Shown here piece after piece: positions 7,829 to 16,010 of a DNA stretch of 51,685 nt. Each line of letters starts with the position of its first letter. Position 1 is the stretch's first letter. The DNA lies in the NCBI GenBank assembly GCA_025355875.1, contig JANXYV010000187.1, forward strand, positions 1 through 51,685, written 5' to 3'. The notes beneath the pieces were generated by a model. It saw only the letters and a list, made by a program, of their open reading frames with translations, had not been told where the DNA came from and made no database searches. The DNA comes from Prolixibacteraceae bacterium. Lineage in GTDB: Bacteria > Bacteroidota > Bacteroidia > Bacteroidales > Prolixibacteraceae. The position numbers were made by a program, and so were the translations under genes.

Positions 7829-10800
7829 TCAGACTCTTAACTTTTTCTTTGATTCACGGATGTGCAAAGCCTTGTGGTAAATAATCGGGAAAACCAGCAA
7901 GGTGAAAATCGTAGCAGTTACCAGACCTCCGATGATAACAATCGCCAAAGGTTTCTGACTTTCGGAACCAATCCCGTGACTGACTGCAGCAGGCATCAGA
8001 CCGATGGCAGCCATCATGGCGGTCATCACAACCGGCCTGGCCCTGACCTTGACTGCGTTAATGATAGCCTGGTTCAGGTCGTCGAGCGTTTTGGCCTGCT
8101 TATGGAATTCTGAAATCAGGATCACCCCGTTCTGTACACAAATACCGAACAAGGCAATGAACCCAACCCCGGCAGAGATTCCGAAATTCATTCCAGTCAG
8201 GTGAAGTGCCAGAATACCGCCGATTAAGGCAAACGGAACATTAATCAGAACATAGGCAGCATCTCTCACATTGTTGAACATGATGAAAAGCAGGATAAAT
8301 ATCAAAATCAAACTGATCGGAACTACCTGGCTCAGGCGTTTACTCGCCCGGACCTGGTTCTCAAATTCGCCGGTCCATCCGAACTGATATCCTGGCGGAA
8401 GTTTGATATTTGCATTGACCTTTTTTTGAGCTTCAGCAATTGTACTTCCCAAATCGCGTTCGCGCACCGAAAATTTGATGCCGATAAACCGTTTCGTATT
8501 ATCACGGTAAATAAAGGCAGGGCCTGTATCCTCGGTGATCGTAGCGATTTCTTTCAGAGGAATTGTCTTTCCGGTAATGGTGGGTATCATCAGCATCATG
8601 ATGTCGTTTTCCCCTTTCCGGAATTCCTTATCGTATCGGATTCGTATGTCGAACCTTTTTTCTCCTTCAAATTTCTGCGTGGCAGTTTTGCCGCCAATAG
8701 CCATTTCGATCACGGCCTGGGCATCCGACTTGGTAACCCCATAAATAGCCATTTTCTCTTCATCGAGTGTGACACTGATTTCAGGCTGGCCGACATTCCT
8801 CAGGATACCAACATCTTTTATCCCCGGAACATCTTTAATCTGGTCCTGAACTTTATTGGCGTAATCGTCAAGTGTACTCAAATCATCACCATAAATTTTC
8901 ACGGCATTTGCGCAGTTCATTCCGGCAACTGCTTCTTCCACGTTGTCGATGATCGGCTGTGAATAGTTGTAGACGATGCCCTGATAATTCCTGAGTCGGT
9001 TATCCATTTCTTCGACCAGATCTTCCGAAGAAATCTTGCGGGTCCATTCCTTTTTTGGTTTCAGGTTTACCTGCATTTGAACGTAATAAAAGCCACTCGG
9101 GTCGGTACCGTCGTTGCTTCGTCCGGTTTGCGATAAAACGCCATTCACCTCCGGAAATACCATCAATTCTTTCCGTAAAGTGGTAACCATCTCAACTGTT
9201 TTCGGCAGAGAATAACTCATTGGCATCTTGGCTTCGACCCAAAGTGCTCCTTCATTTAATTGCGGAAGAAATTCGGTTCCCAGCCATTTAGTCGAAAACA
9301 TGGTGAGTACAAAACAGATGCTGGCAATAAGAAGTGTCAGCTTTTTGCGGGCAAATGTCCAGTTAAATGCCCGTTCAACTCCATTTTTAACGGTTCGTGT
9401 AAAGAAATTGTCTTTCTCCCTGACGTTTTTGTTCAGCAATATTGAATTTAAAACCGGAACCAGTGTGAGTGTAAAAAGAAGAGCGCCAAGTAATGCAAAT
9501 CCAAGTGTCCAGGCCAAAGGAGAGAACATTTTGCCTTCCACTTTTTCGAAAGAGAAAATGGGAAGCAAAGCTGAAATGATGATCAGTTTGGAGAAGAAAA
9601 TAGCTTTCCCCATTTGTATCCCGGTATTCTTGATCAACCCCATTTTGGCCAGTTTGTTGAACTTTTCCATCCCCCGTTTATGTGCTTCATGGTCGAGGGC
9701 GACAAATATTCCCTCCACCATGACCACCGCCCCATCAATGATGATCCCAAAGTCGACGGCACCCAAGGAGAGCAGATTGGCGCTCATTCCTTTCAGCTTT
9801 AACATGAAAAAGGCGAACAAAAGCGACAATGGAATGATGATGGCCACAATAAAGGTGGTTCGCCAATCAGCCATAAATATCAGAACGATAAAAGTAACCA
9901 GCAGAATTCCTTCCAGAAGATTATGCATCACTGTTTCGGTACAATAACTCATCAGGTTATCGCGGTCGTAGAAAGTCTCCATTTTTACATCCGGAGGCAG
10001 GATGGATGTGTTCAGTTCATTGATTTTTTCCTTCACGCTAGCCAAAACGTCGCTCGGGTTTTCACCTTTGCGCATCACGATGATTCCTTCAACCACATCG
10101 TCGTTGTTGTTTAACCCAACCTGACCGACCCTTGGAGCACTACCCACCTGAACAGAAGCTACATTTTTGACCAGAATTGGATTGCCGTTAAAAATATCGA
10201 CAATGGTATTCTCAATGTCAGCTTTGCTGTCGATGAGGCCAATTCCCCGAACCACATACGCTTGTCCGTTTTTTTCAATGACATCGCCACCCACATTCAG
10301 GTTCGATTTGCTTACCGCATCGTACAGTTTCAGCGGAGTCAGGTTGTATTGTTCCAGCTTGACCGGATCGACTGATACCTCATAAATTTTCTGCTGTCCG
10401 CCAAAGGCCACAATGTCAGCCACACCAGGAACCCGGCGCAATTCCTTCTCAATGGTCCAGTTCTGAATGGTCAGCAAATCTCGGGTATCGCGCTGATCAC
10501 TTTTCAGAACGTACCTGAATATTTCGCCGGTTGGTCCGTATGGAGGCTGAACATCAGGTTCAACACCATCCGGCAGAGTCACATTCCGGAGTTGGTTATT
10601 TACCTGTTGCCGGGCGAAGAAATCTTCCACATCGTCGTCGAAGATGATTTTGATGGCGCTCAGTCCAAACATGGTGATGCTGCGTACATTAGTCTTTCGC
10701 TGCACGCTGTTCATGACAATCTCGATCGGAGTGGTCACAAATCGTTCGACTTCCTCAGCGCTCCGGCCATTCCATTGGGTGATGATGATGATTTGCGTGT

Positions 10801-10939
10801 TGGTTACGTCGGGAAAAGCTTCGATGGGTATTTTGACGAAGCTTACCACTCCCGCAATCACAATCAGTCCCACCCAGAAAAAGGTAAAGAATTTGTTTTT
10901 TAGGGAAAACCCGATAATATTTTTGATAAAGTTGTTCAT
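7829..10939 (-). CDS. czcA: Heavy-metal RND efflux pump, CzcA/CusA family (pump 1)
   Basis: This 1036-residue inner-membrane proton antiporter has the RND layout of 12 membrane helices and two large periplasmic loops. The N-terminal VKIPIEAFPDVTNTQI and the helix-4 motif DFGIIIDGAVVMVEG are hallmarks of the HME (heavy metal) subfamily. The DFGx3DGA form is the one associated with divalent cations (Zn, Co, Cd, Ni) in the Nies HME scheme, rather than the Cu/Ag type, but the motif ends in Gly where most members have Asn. In the second loop it reads AVAGMNCANAVKIYG, placing Met-Asn-Cys where pump 2 has VKG. It is the last gene of a leftward czcC-czcB-czcA operon, 8 bp from czcB. The actual metal cannot be fixed from sequence. 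Confidence 0.93.
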   Translation of the reverse strand: MNNFIKNIIGFSLKNKFFTFFWVGLIVIAGVVSFVKIPIEAFPDVTNTQIIIITQWNGRSAEEVERFVTTPIEIVMNSVQRKTNVRSITMFGLSAIKIIFDDDVEDFFARQQVNNQLRNVTLPDGVEPDVQPPYGPTGEIFRYVLKSDQRDTRDLLTIQNWTIEKELRRVPGVADIVAFGGQQKIYEVSVDPVKLEQYNLTPLKLYDAVSKSNLNVGGDVIEKNGQAYVVRGIGLIDSKADIENTIVDIFNGNPILVKNVASVQVGSAPRVGQVGLNNNDDVVEGIIVMRKGENPSDVLASVKEKINELNTSILPPDVKMETFYDRDNLMSYCTETVMHNLLEGILLVTFIVLIFMADWRTTFIVAIIIPLSLLFAFFMLKLKGMSANLLSLGAVDFGIIIDGAVVMVEGIFVALDHEAHKRGMEKFNKLAKMGLIKNTGIQMGKAIFFSKLIIISALLPIFSFEKVEGKMFSPLAWTLGFALLGALLFTLTLVPVLNSILLNKNVREKDNFFTRTVKNGVERAFNWTFARKKLTLLIASICFVLTMFSTKWLGTEFLPQLNEGALWVEAKMPMSYSLPKTVEMVTTLRKELMVFPEVNGVLSQTGRSNDGTDPSGFYYVQMQVNLKPKKEWTRKISSEDLVEEMDNRLRNYQGIVYNYSQPIIDNVEEAVAGMNCANAVKIYGDDLSTLDDYANKVQDQIKDVPGIKDVGILRNVGQPEISVTLDEEKMAIYGVTKSDAQAVIEMAIGGKTATQKFEGEKRFDIRIRYDKEFRKGENDIMMLMIPTITGKTIPLKEIATITEDTGPAFIYRDNTKRFIGIKFSVRERDLGSTIAEAQKKVNANIKLPPGYQFGWTGEFENQVRASKRLSQVVPISLILIFILLFIMFNNVRDAAYVLINVPFALIGGILALHLTGMNFGISAGVGFIALFGICVQNGVILISEFHKQAKTLDDLNQAIINAVKVRARPVVMTAMMAAIGLMPAAVSHGIGSESQKPLAIVIIGGLVTATIFTLLVFPIIYHKALHIRESKKKLRV

Positions 10940-10947
10940 CGTCTGAG

Positions 10948-12042
10948 TTAATCGTTTAAAGCATCATAAATCAACAATCCATTTTGTGAAATAACATTTT
11001 CATTTTCAGCAATACCACTCTGGATGTAGGTAATTTCGTCGAGCTGGCGGTAAACATCCACTTTGCGGGTCTCGATATGGTTTTTGTCTTTAAATACCAT
11101 CACCCAGTATTTGCTTTTGTCGAAAATGACGGCTGATGAAGGCACTGCCAACATTTTCTTGTTTTCTGAATAACTCACCGCCACGGTACAGTTCATTTCA
11201 GGCTTTAGCTTCAGATCGTCGTTTGTAATTTTGATCCTGGCCTTCATCGCCTTGGTGTCCGGATCAATAACATTAAATATCTTATCAATTTTAGCGCGGT
11301 AGATCACATCCGGGAAGGCAAACGTCTTAACTTTGGCATCGTAGCCAACCTGTATCTGGGCAATCTCGTCTTCGGTCACATTGGCAAGCACCCAAACTTC
11401 CTGAATGTCGGCAATGGAGAACAAGGGTTCCGAAATATTTTCGGGCAGTTGCTCATTCTGATTGATCCTTTTGGTGATCACAAAGCCACTGATTGGCGCG
11501 GTAACCGTGTAAATTGATCCTTCTTTCAGGTGATAAATGCTGTAAACTTCATTAATGCGGTTAAGCTCTGTCTGTGCACTTTCTACTTCCTTCTGAGCGG
11601 CTGCCACATCTTTCTCGGAGTTTAATTTTCCGGCAAAAAGATCCTGTGCAACCTGGAGGTCTTTCTCGGCAATGGCCAATTCGCCCTGCGCATCTGATTT
11701 TTCTTTTCTGAAAGTAGCCACTTCACGACTTTGAATCGTTGCCAAAACCTGCCCTTGCTTCACGTAGTCGCCCAGTTCGGCATTGATCGATTTGACAACC
11801 CCGGTAACAATCGGATAAACCTGGGCAGTTTTGTTATTGTCAGTCGCAATTTTTCCAAAGAGGTTGATCTCGTTTTTCACATCCTCAAACTGTACCTTGT
11901 GGAACTTACAACGCGCCATCATGGTGTCGCTCATCGAGAAAGCTGTCTCTGTTTTTTCACTTTTTTTGATGTTGCAGCCTGTGTTGAGGCAAATTAACCC
12001 CAGCAGTAACAGACCAATTGGTAATACTTTATTCATCTTCAT
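10948..12042 (-). CDS. czcB: RND periplasmic adaptor lipoprotein (CzcB/CusB type, system 1)
   Basis: This 364-residue membrane-fusion protein has a lipoprotein signal (LLLLGLICLNTGC, cysteine 23). It also has a lipoyl-like hairpin split by a coiled coil (VVKSINAELGDYVKQGQVLATI, then about 60 helical residues, then YTVTAPISGFVITKRI) and beta-barrel and membrane-proximal domains (VWVLANVTEDEIAQI; MLAVPSSAVIFDKSKYWV). It links the CzcA pump to the TolC-like channel. It lacks the N-terminal His/Met-rich metal-binding extension of some CusB proteins. It lies 8 bp upstream of czcA and 36 bp downstream of czcC. Met-rich MSDTMMARC after the lipobox could bind metal, but that is speculative. Confidence 0.92.
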   Translation of the reverse strand: MKMNKVLPIGLLLLGLICLNTGCNIKKSEKTETAFSMSDTMMARCKFHKVQFEDVKNEINLFGKIATDNNKTAQVYPIVTGVVKSINAELGDYVKQGQVLATIQSREVATFRKEKSDAQGELAIAEKDLQVAQDLFAGKLNSEKDVAAAQKEVESAQTELNRINEVYSIYHLKEGSIYTVTAPISGFVITKRINQNEQLPENISEPLFSIADIQEVWVLANVTEDEIAQIQVGYDAKVKTFAFPDVIYRAKIDKIFNVIDPDTKAMKARIKITNDDLKLKPEMNCTVAVSYSENKKMLAVPSSAVIFDKSKYWVMVFKDKNHIETRKVDVYRQLDEITYIQSGIAENENVISQNGLLIYDALND

Positions 12043-12078
12043 TATCGCTAATATTTTAATTTTCAGACTGATTTAAAA

Positions 12079-13332
12079 TTAGTACAAATCTTTCCCGACC
12101 AACATGTTTAATTGTTCGCCCGACAAAACGAGCTGGGTCTTCACTTTTGAAAGTTCGGAAAGGGCATCGTTGTATGCTTCAAAAAAGTCGACAAACTCGA
12201 TGATGGATACATTCCGTTTCTGGAAATTATCGGTCATCCCTTTGATAGTCGTTTCGAAATCCTGGTTATATAGTTTTGTTGCCTTTTTATACTCCAAAAC
12301 GGTTTGGTTATAGAACGAGTAGTAGTTTTGCAGACTTGTTGTGATTTCCATATTCATCGCTTTTAGCCGGTAATCCGATTCTTTCAGATTGAATTCGTTG
12401 GCCTTGATGTTTCCCTGGTTACGGTTGAAGAATGGCAATGCCATGTTAAACCCAACATTATATTGGTGATTAAAAAATCCACCGTGCTGATCGTAGGAAG
12501 TAAACAAGCCCAAATCGGGAATGGCCAGTTTTTTCTGGTAACGGAGGTTTTGCTCCATCAGTAACTTTTCCTGCTGAACGATGAGTAATTCTGGCCGGTT
12601 GGTAAGTGCTTCCTGCATCAGTTCGTCAACCGTTTTCACCTTGATGTAACTCGAAATTTCGCTTTCAGAAAACTGAAATTCAACCGGAGAAGTCACCTGC
12701 AAAACGGTTTGCACATTGGCCAGTGTTTCGGCATATTGGTGGAGTAATTCGGACCGGTCGTTGTTCAATTTGAGATAAGCGCCTTTCAAACGCACCAAAT
12801 CTTTCAGCGGAATGTTGCCTTTGTCGGTCTGAATTTGATAGGTACCTAAAATGGTATCGAGCAAAACCAATTGTTTGTTGTAAGTTTCAATGAGGAATTT
12901 TTGCTGGCCAAGGGCAAACAGGTCGCTGTGCAACTGGAATTTAAGCTGACGAACCAGTTGCTGAAAAGCGAGTTCGGCCAACTGGACATCAGTTTTGGCA
13001 ATTTCGATTTCCGATTTTCGCTTTCCTCCAAGCCGGAACAGTTGGTCGAGCTGAAAAGTCTTTTCTCCATCCGGTCCAATCTGGAAATACTTTTTGGTAT
13101 CCGAATCATAGAGGTGCAGACTGGTTGTCAAAACGGGGTTTTGAAACAGTTTGGCCTGTATAACCATCGCCTTTTGAGCTTCAATATTCATAGAGGAGGC
13201 CAGTAAATTGTAATTATTTGCCTGAAATAAGCTATCGGCTTGCCGAAGATTGACTTTTAACACATCGGATGCGTGCAGAGCGCCGCTTGATATAATGGCC
13301 ACCAGTAGAAAGCAGATTGGTTTTAGCTTCAT
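12079..13332 (-). CDS. czcC: RND outer-membrane channel, CzcC/TolC family (system 1)
   Basis: This 417-residue protein begins with a cleavable signal (MKLKPICFLLVAIISSGALHAS). It continues as two long helical repeats separated by short strand segments, the OEP/TolC pattern. Motifs such as NLRQADSLFQANNYNLLASSMNIEAQKA and LPFFNRNQGNIKANEFNLKES are typical of Bacteroidota CzcC. It trimerises to form the exit duct for the CzcAB pump. It is the first gene of the leftward operon, and the system 2 copy starts 246 bp away on the other strand. Confidence 0.92.
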   Translation of the reverse strand: MKLKPICFLLVAIISSGALHASDVLKVNLRQADSLFQANNYNLLASSMNIEAQKAMVIQAKLFQNPVLTTSLHLYDSDTKKYFQIGPDGEKTFQLDQLFRLGGKRKSEIEIAKTDVQLAELAFQQLVRQLKFQLHSDLFALGQQKFLIETYNKQLVLLDTILGTYQIQTDKGNIPLKDLVRLKGAYLKLNNDRSELLHQYAETLANVQTVLQVTSPVEFQFSESEISSYIKVKTVDELMQEALTNRPELLIVQQEKLLMEQNLRYQKKLAIPDLGLFTSYDQHGGFFNHQYNVGFNMALPFFNRNQGNIKANEFNLKESDYRLKAMNMEITTSLQNYYSFYNQTVLEYKKATKLYNQDFETTIKGMTDNFQKRNVSIIEFVDFFEAYNDALSELSKVKTQLVLSGEQLNMLVGKDLY

Positions 13333-13363
13333 TGATCAGTTTTTGAAGTTCTGTAAAAAGTCA

Positions 13364-13371
13364 CAAAAATA
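13364..13371 (-). promoter_or_regulatory. Candidate -7 element for the leftward RND operon
   Basis: The minus strand reads TATTTTTG (TAnnTTTG) 32 bp upstream of the czcC start at 13332. No well-spaced -33 TTG is evident, which might mean dependence on an activator such as the neighbouring response regulator. Confidence 0.45.
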
Positions 13372-13540
13372 ACATACTGTACCTTATTGAAGCCCTGAAA
13401 TGTGTAAATATTTCCTTAAGTTTTAAGCGTGACGCGCTGACTTTTAATGTTTTTAACAAAATTTAGCAAATAATAACCAATTCCGATTGTTTCTAATCCT
13501 GTTCTAATTTCAGCATAATCTTACCTTAATTTCGTATATT

Positions 13541-13548
13541 TAAATTTG
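13541..13548 (+). promoter_or_regulatory. Candidate -7 element for the rightward RND operon
   Basis: TAAATTTG fits TAnnTTTG and lies 30 bp before the ATG at 13579. Transcription from it would start at about 13553, which removes the in-frame TTG (13546) and ATG (13552) as starts. The 246-bp gap between the two operons holds both promoters and is A/T rich. No clear dyad operator stands out. Confidence 0.55.
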
Positions 13549-13578
13549 CAAATGATTAATCAATTCAAATCAAGGATT

Positions 13579-14871
13579 ATGCGGTATAAAAATCTACTTT
13601 CCTTCATTTTGACCTTGCTCTCGGTGAATCTTTTTGGACAGGAAGTTTTTAAGGACACCCTAAAAATCAATCTTCGGCAGGCCGACAGTGTCTTCGTTCA
13701 AAAAAACCTGACTTTGCTTGCCGAAAAGTGTAATATCGATGCGGCAAAGGCGCAGATTATTCAGGCAAAACTGTTTAAGAATATCACTATCGAGGTAAAT
13801 CAGAATGTGTACAATACCGAATACAAAACCAACGGTGGCCGCGAATGGTTCGACTGGACCGACAAGGGTGAAACCAGCGCCCAGCTTCAAAAACTATTTC
13901 TTCTGGCTGGAAAACGAAACAAGCAGATCAAACTGGCTGAATTAAACGCCAGCAAGGAAGAACAAATTTATTTTGATTTGCTGCGTACCTTAAAATTCTC
14001 ACTTCGAAGCGGTTTTTACAATATATATTATCTCAAGCAAATCCTTTCGGTGTATGACAAGGAAATTGCCTCGATGAACAATCTCATCAAAGCTTACCAG
14101 GGTCAGTTCGACAAAGGTTTTATCTCGAAAAAAGAATTGCTTCGGCTGAAATCGTCACTTTTCTCGCTTGAAAACGAAAAAATTGGGTTCAGCACTCAGA
14201 TGATCGGTAGCCAGAATGATTTCAATGTTTTAATGCATACTTCGAACATCTATTATTTGCCTCAACCCGACAAAAATTTATTGGATAAATTCAATCCTGA
14301 AAACCTGAAGATTCAGGCGCTGATTGATACGGCCTACCAGCACCGTTACGACCTGAAGTTGGCTCAATCCGACCTGAGCATCAGTCAGATGAATCTTTCC
14401 TTGCAGAAAGCGTTGGCGGTACCCGACCTGACCCTTTCCGGAGGGTGGGACAGAAACGGAAGTTTTATTCACAATTACAATTTCATCGGAATGCAGATTG
14501 ATCTGCCATTTTTCGACCGTAACCAGGGAAACATCAAGTCTGCCAAATCGACGATAGATGGTAACCAGTATAAACTTCTGGGAACCGAAGACCAGCTAAA
14601 GGCAGATGTGATAAGCGCTTATGCAAATGCCATGGAAACCAGTAAACTGTACAGCAAATTCGACAAACAGTTTATGTTGGATCTGGAATTGCTCAACGAC
14701 GAAATGTTGAAAAATTTTGAAAAAAAGAACATCAGCCTGATTGAATTCCTTGATTACTACGATGCCTACAAGGCAAATGCGGTTCAGTTAAATAATTTGT
14801 TGTACAACCGCATCAATGCATTCGAAAGTATCAACTTCAGTATCGGAAAAGACATTATCACCAATTTATAA
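13579..14871 (+). CDS. czcC: RND outer-membrane channel, CzcC/TolC family (system 2)
   Basis: From the chosen ATG at 13579 the 430-residue protein begins MRYKNLLSFILTLLSVNLFGQ, a clean signal peptide, with CAAGGA just upstream. Longer in-frame extensions to 13546 would precede the likely transcription start. The body has the two-repeat OEP helical pattern and shares the core segments INLRQADSVFVQKNLTLLAEKCNI and LPFFDRNQGNIKSAKS with the system 1 channel. It forms the outer-membrane duct of the second pump. Its stop overlaps the next start by one base (TAATG), so translation is probably coupled. Confidence 0.92.
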   Translation: MRYKNLLSFILTLLSVNLFGQEVFKDTLKINLRQADSVFVQKNLTLLAEKCNIDAAKAQIIQAKLFKNITIEVNQNVYNTEYKTNGGREWFDWTDKGETSAQLQKLFLLAGKRNKQIKLAELNASKEEQIYFDLLRTLKFSLRSGFYNIYYLKQILSVYDKEIASMNNLIKAYQGQFDKGFISKKELLRLKSSLFSLENEKIGFSTQMIGSQNDFNVLMHTSNIYYLPQPDKNLLDKFNPENLKIQALIDTAYQHRYDLKLAQSDLSISQMNLSLQKALAVPDLTLSGGWDRNGSFIHNYNFIGMQIDLPFFDRNQGNIKSAKSTIDGNQYKLLGTEDQLKADVISAYANAMETSKLYSKFDKQFMLDLELLNDEMLKNFEKKNISLIEFLDYYDAYKANAVQLNNLLYNRINAFESINFSIGKDIITNL

Positions 14872-15962
14872 TGACAGCAATGAGAACTATTCTATTAATC
14901 GTACTCTCCATTTTTATTCTGACCAACTGTTCGTGGAGAAAAAAAGAAGAAGTAAAAACTGAAACGGCAGCGTTTTGTATTCCTGACAGTTTGATGAACC
15001 AGATTAAACTTGATACAGTTTCGGTAAAACCAGTTTACAACGAACTCAACCTGATTGGAAAAATTACTTTTGATCAGGAAAAGGTGGTACGCATCTATCC
15101 GCTGGTGAGCGGTAATGTGGCCGAAGTCAGGGTTACTTTGGGTTCGCTGGTAAAGAAAGGACAGGTTTTGGCCGTGATCAAGAGTTCCGAAATGGCGGGT
15201 GCTGAGAATGATGTGGTATCTGCGCGTTCCAATCTGGCTGTTGCCGAAAAGAATTTTGCCGCTGCTGAGGATATGTTCAAAAGCGGGATTCTCTCTGACA
15301 AAGAATATACATCCTTTCAAAAAGAACTTGATAAAGCAAAATCGGAATCGAACCGGGCAAATACAGTGCTTTCGATCTACGGCGACGGAAATAAGGATTA
15401 TGTGGTTACCTCTCCCATTTCAGGATATATCGTCGAGAAGTTTGTCAATACCAACATGCAGATACGCGCCGATAACAGTACCAACCTTTTTACCATTTCA
15501 GACCTGAGCAACGTTTGGGCGCTTGCCAATGTGTATGAATCTGATATCGCTGAAATTACTGAAAATGAGTCGGTTGATATTACCACGATTTCTTATCCGG
15601 ATAAAAAATTCAAAGGCAAAATAGACAAAATCTACAATTTTCTTGATCCGGATACGAAAACGATGAAGATTCAGATTCAGCTTGAGAATAAAGACTATTT
15701 GCTGAAACCGGAAATGTTTGTTTCGGCGATTGTACATCATAAAACAAACAAGGAAATGCTTGCCATACCTGCACGATCGGTTATTTTCGACCGAAACCAA
15801 TACTGGGTGATCGTTTACAAAGGAAAATGCAACCTGAAGGCCCAAAAAGTGGATATTGTTACCTCAAACAGTGAAAATTCCTATGTTCGTTCCGGAGTGG
15901 CACCTGGTGATCAGGTCATTACAAACAGGCAACTGCTTATTTACAACGCGATGAATCAATAA
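14871..15962 (+). CDS. czcB: RND periplasmic adaptor lipoprotein (CzcB type, system 2)
   Basis: This 363-residue membrane-fusion protein has the lipobox SIFILTNC, a split lipoyl domain (VAEVRVTLGSLVKKGQVLAVI and YVVTSPISGYIVEKFV) around a coiled-coil hairpin, and the usual barrel and membrane-proximal domains (VWALANVYESDIAEI; MLAIPARSVIFDRNQYWVIVYKGK). It is clearly paralogous to the system 1 adaptor at every domain. It bridges czcC and czcA products in the periplasm. An alternative start at 14880 (MRTILLIVL) would shorten the signal peptide by three residues only. Confidence 0.92.
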   Translation: MTAMRTILLIVLSIFILTNCSWRKKEEVKTETAAFCIPDSLMNQIKLDTVSVKPVYNELNLIGKITFDQEKVVRIYPLVSGNVAEVRVTLGSLVKKGQVLAVIKSSEMAGAENDVVSARSNLAVAEKNFAAAEDMFKSGILSDKEYTSFQKELDKAKSESNRANTVLSIYGDGNKDYVVTSPISGYIVEKFVNTNMQIRADNSTNLFTISDLSNVWALANVYESDIAEITENESVDITTISYPDKKFKGKIDKIYNFLDPDTKTMKIQIQLENKDYLLKPEMFVSAIVHHKTNKEMLAIPARSVIFDRNQYWVIVYKGKCNLKAQKVDIVTSNSENSYVRSGVAPGDQVITNRQLLIYNAMNQ

Positions 15963-16010
15963 CCGGTTCCCGGTTACTTACGTGAAAGCAAAAAATTTAA
16001 TCCCGACAAC

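Noticed and set aside
7829-10939. Assignment of pump 1 as a copper/silver CusA
   Set aside because: The helix-4 motif is the DFGx3DGA divalent type. The GMNC loop alone is not enough to call a monovalent exporter.
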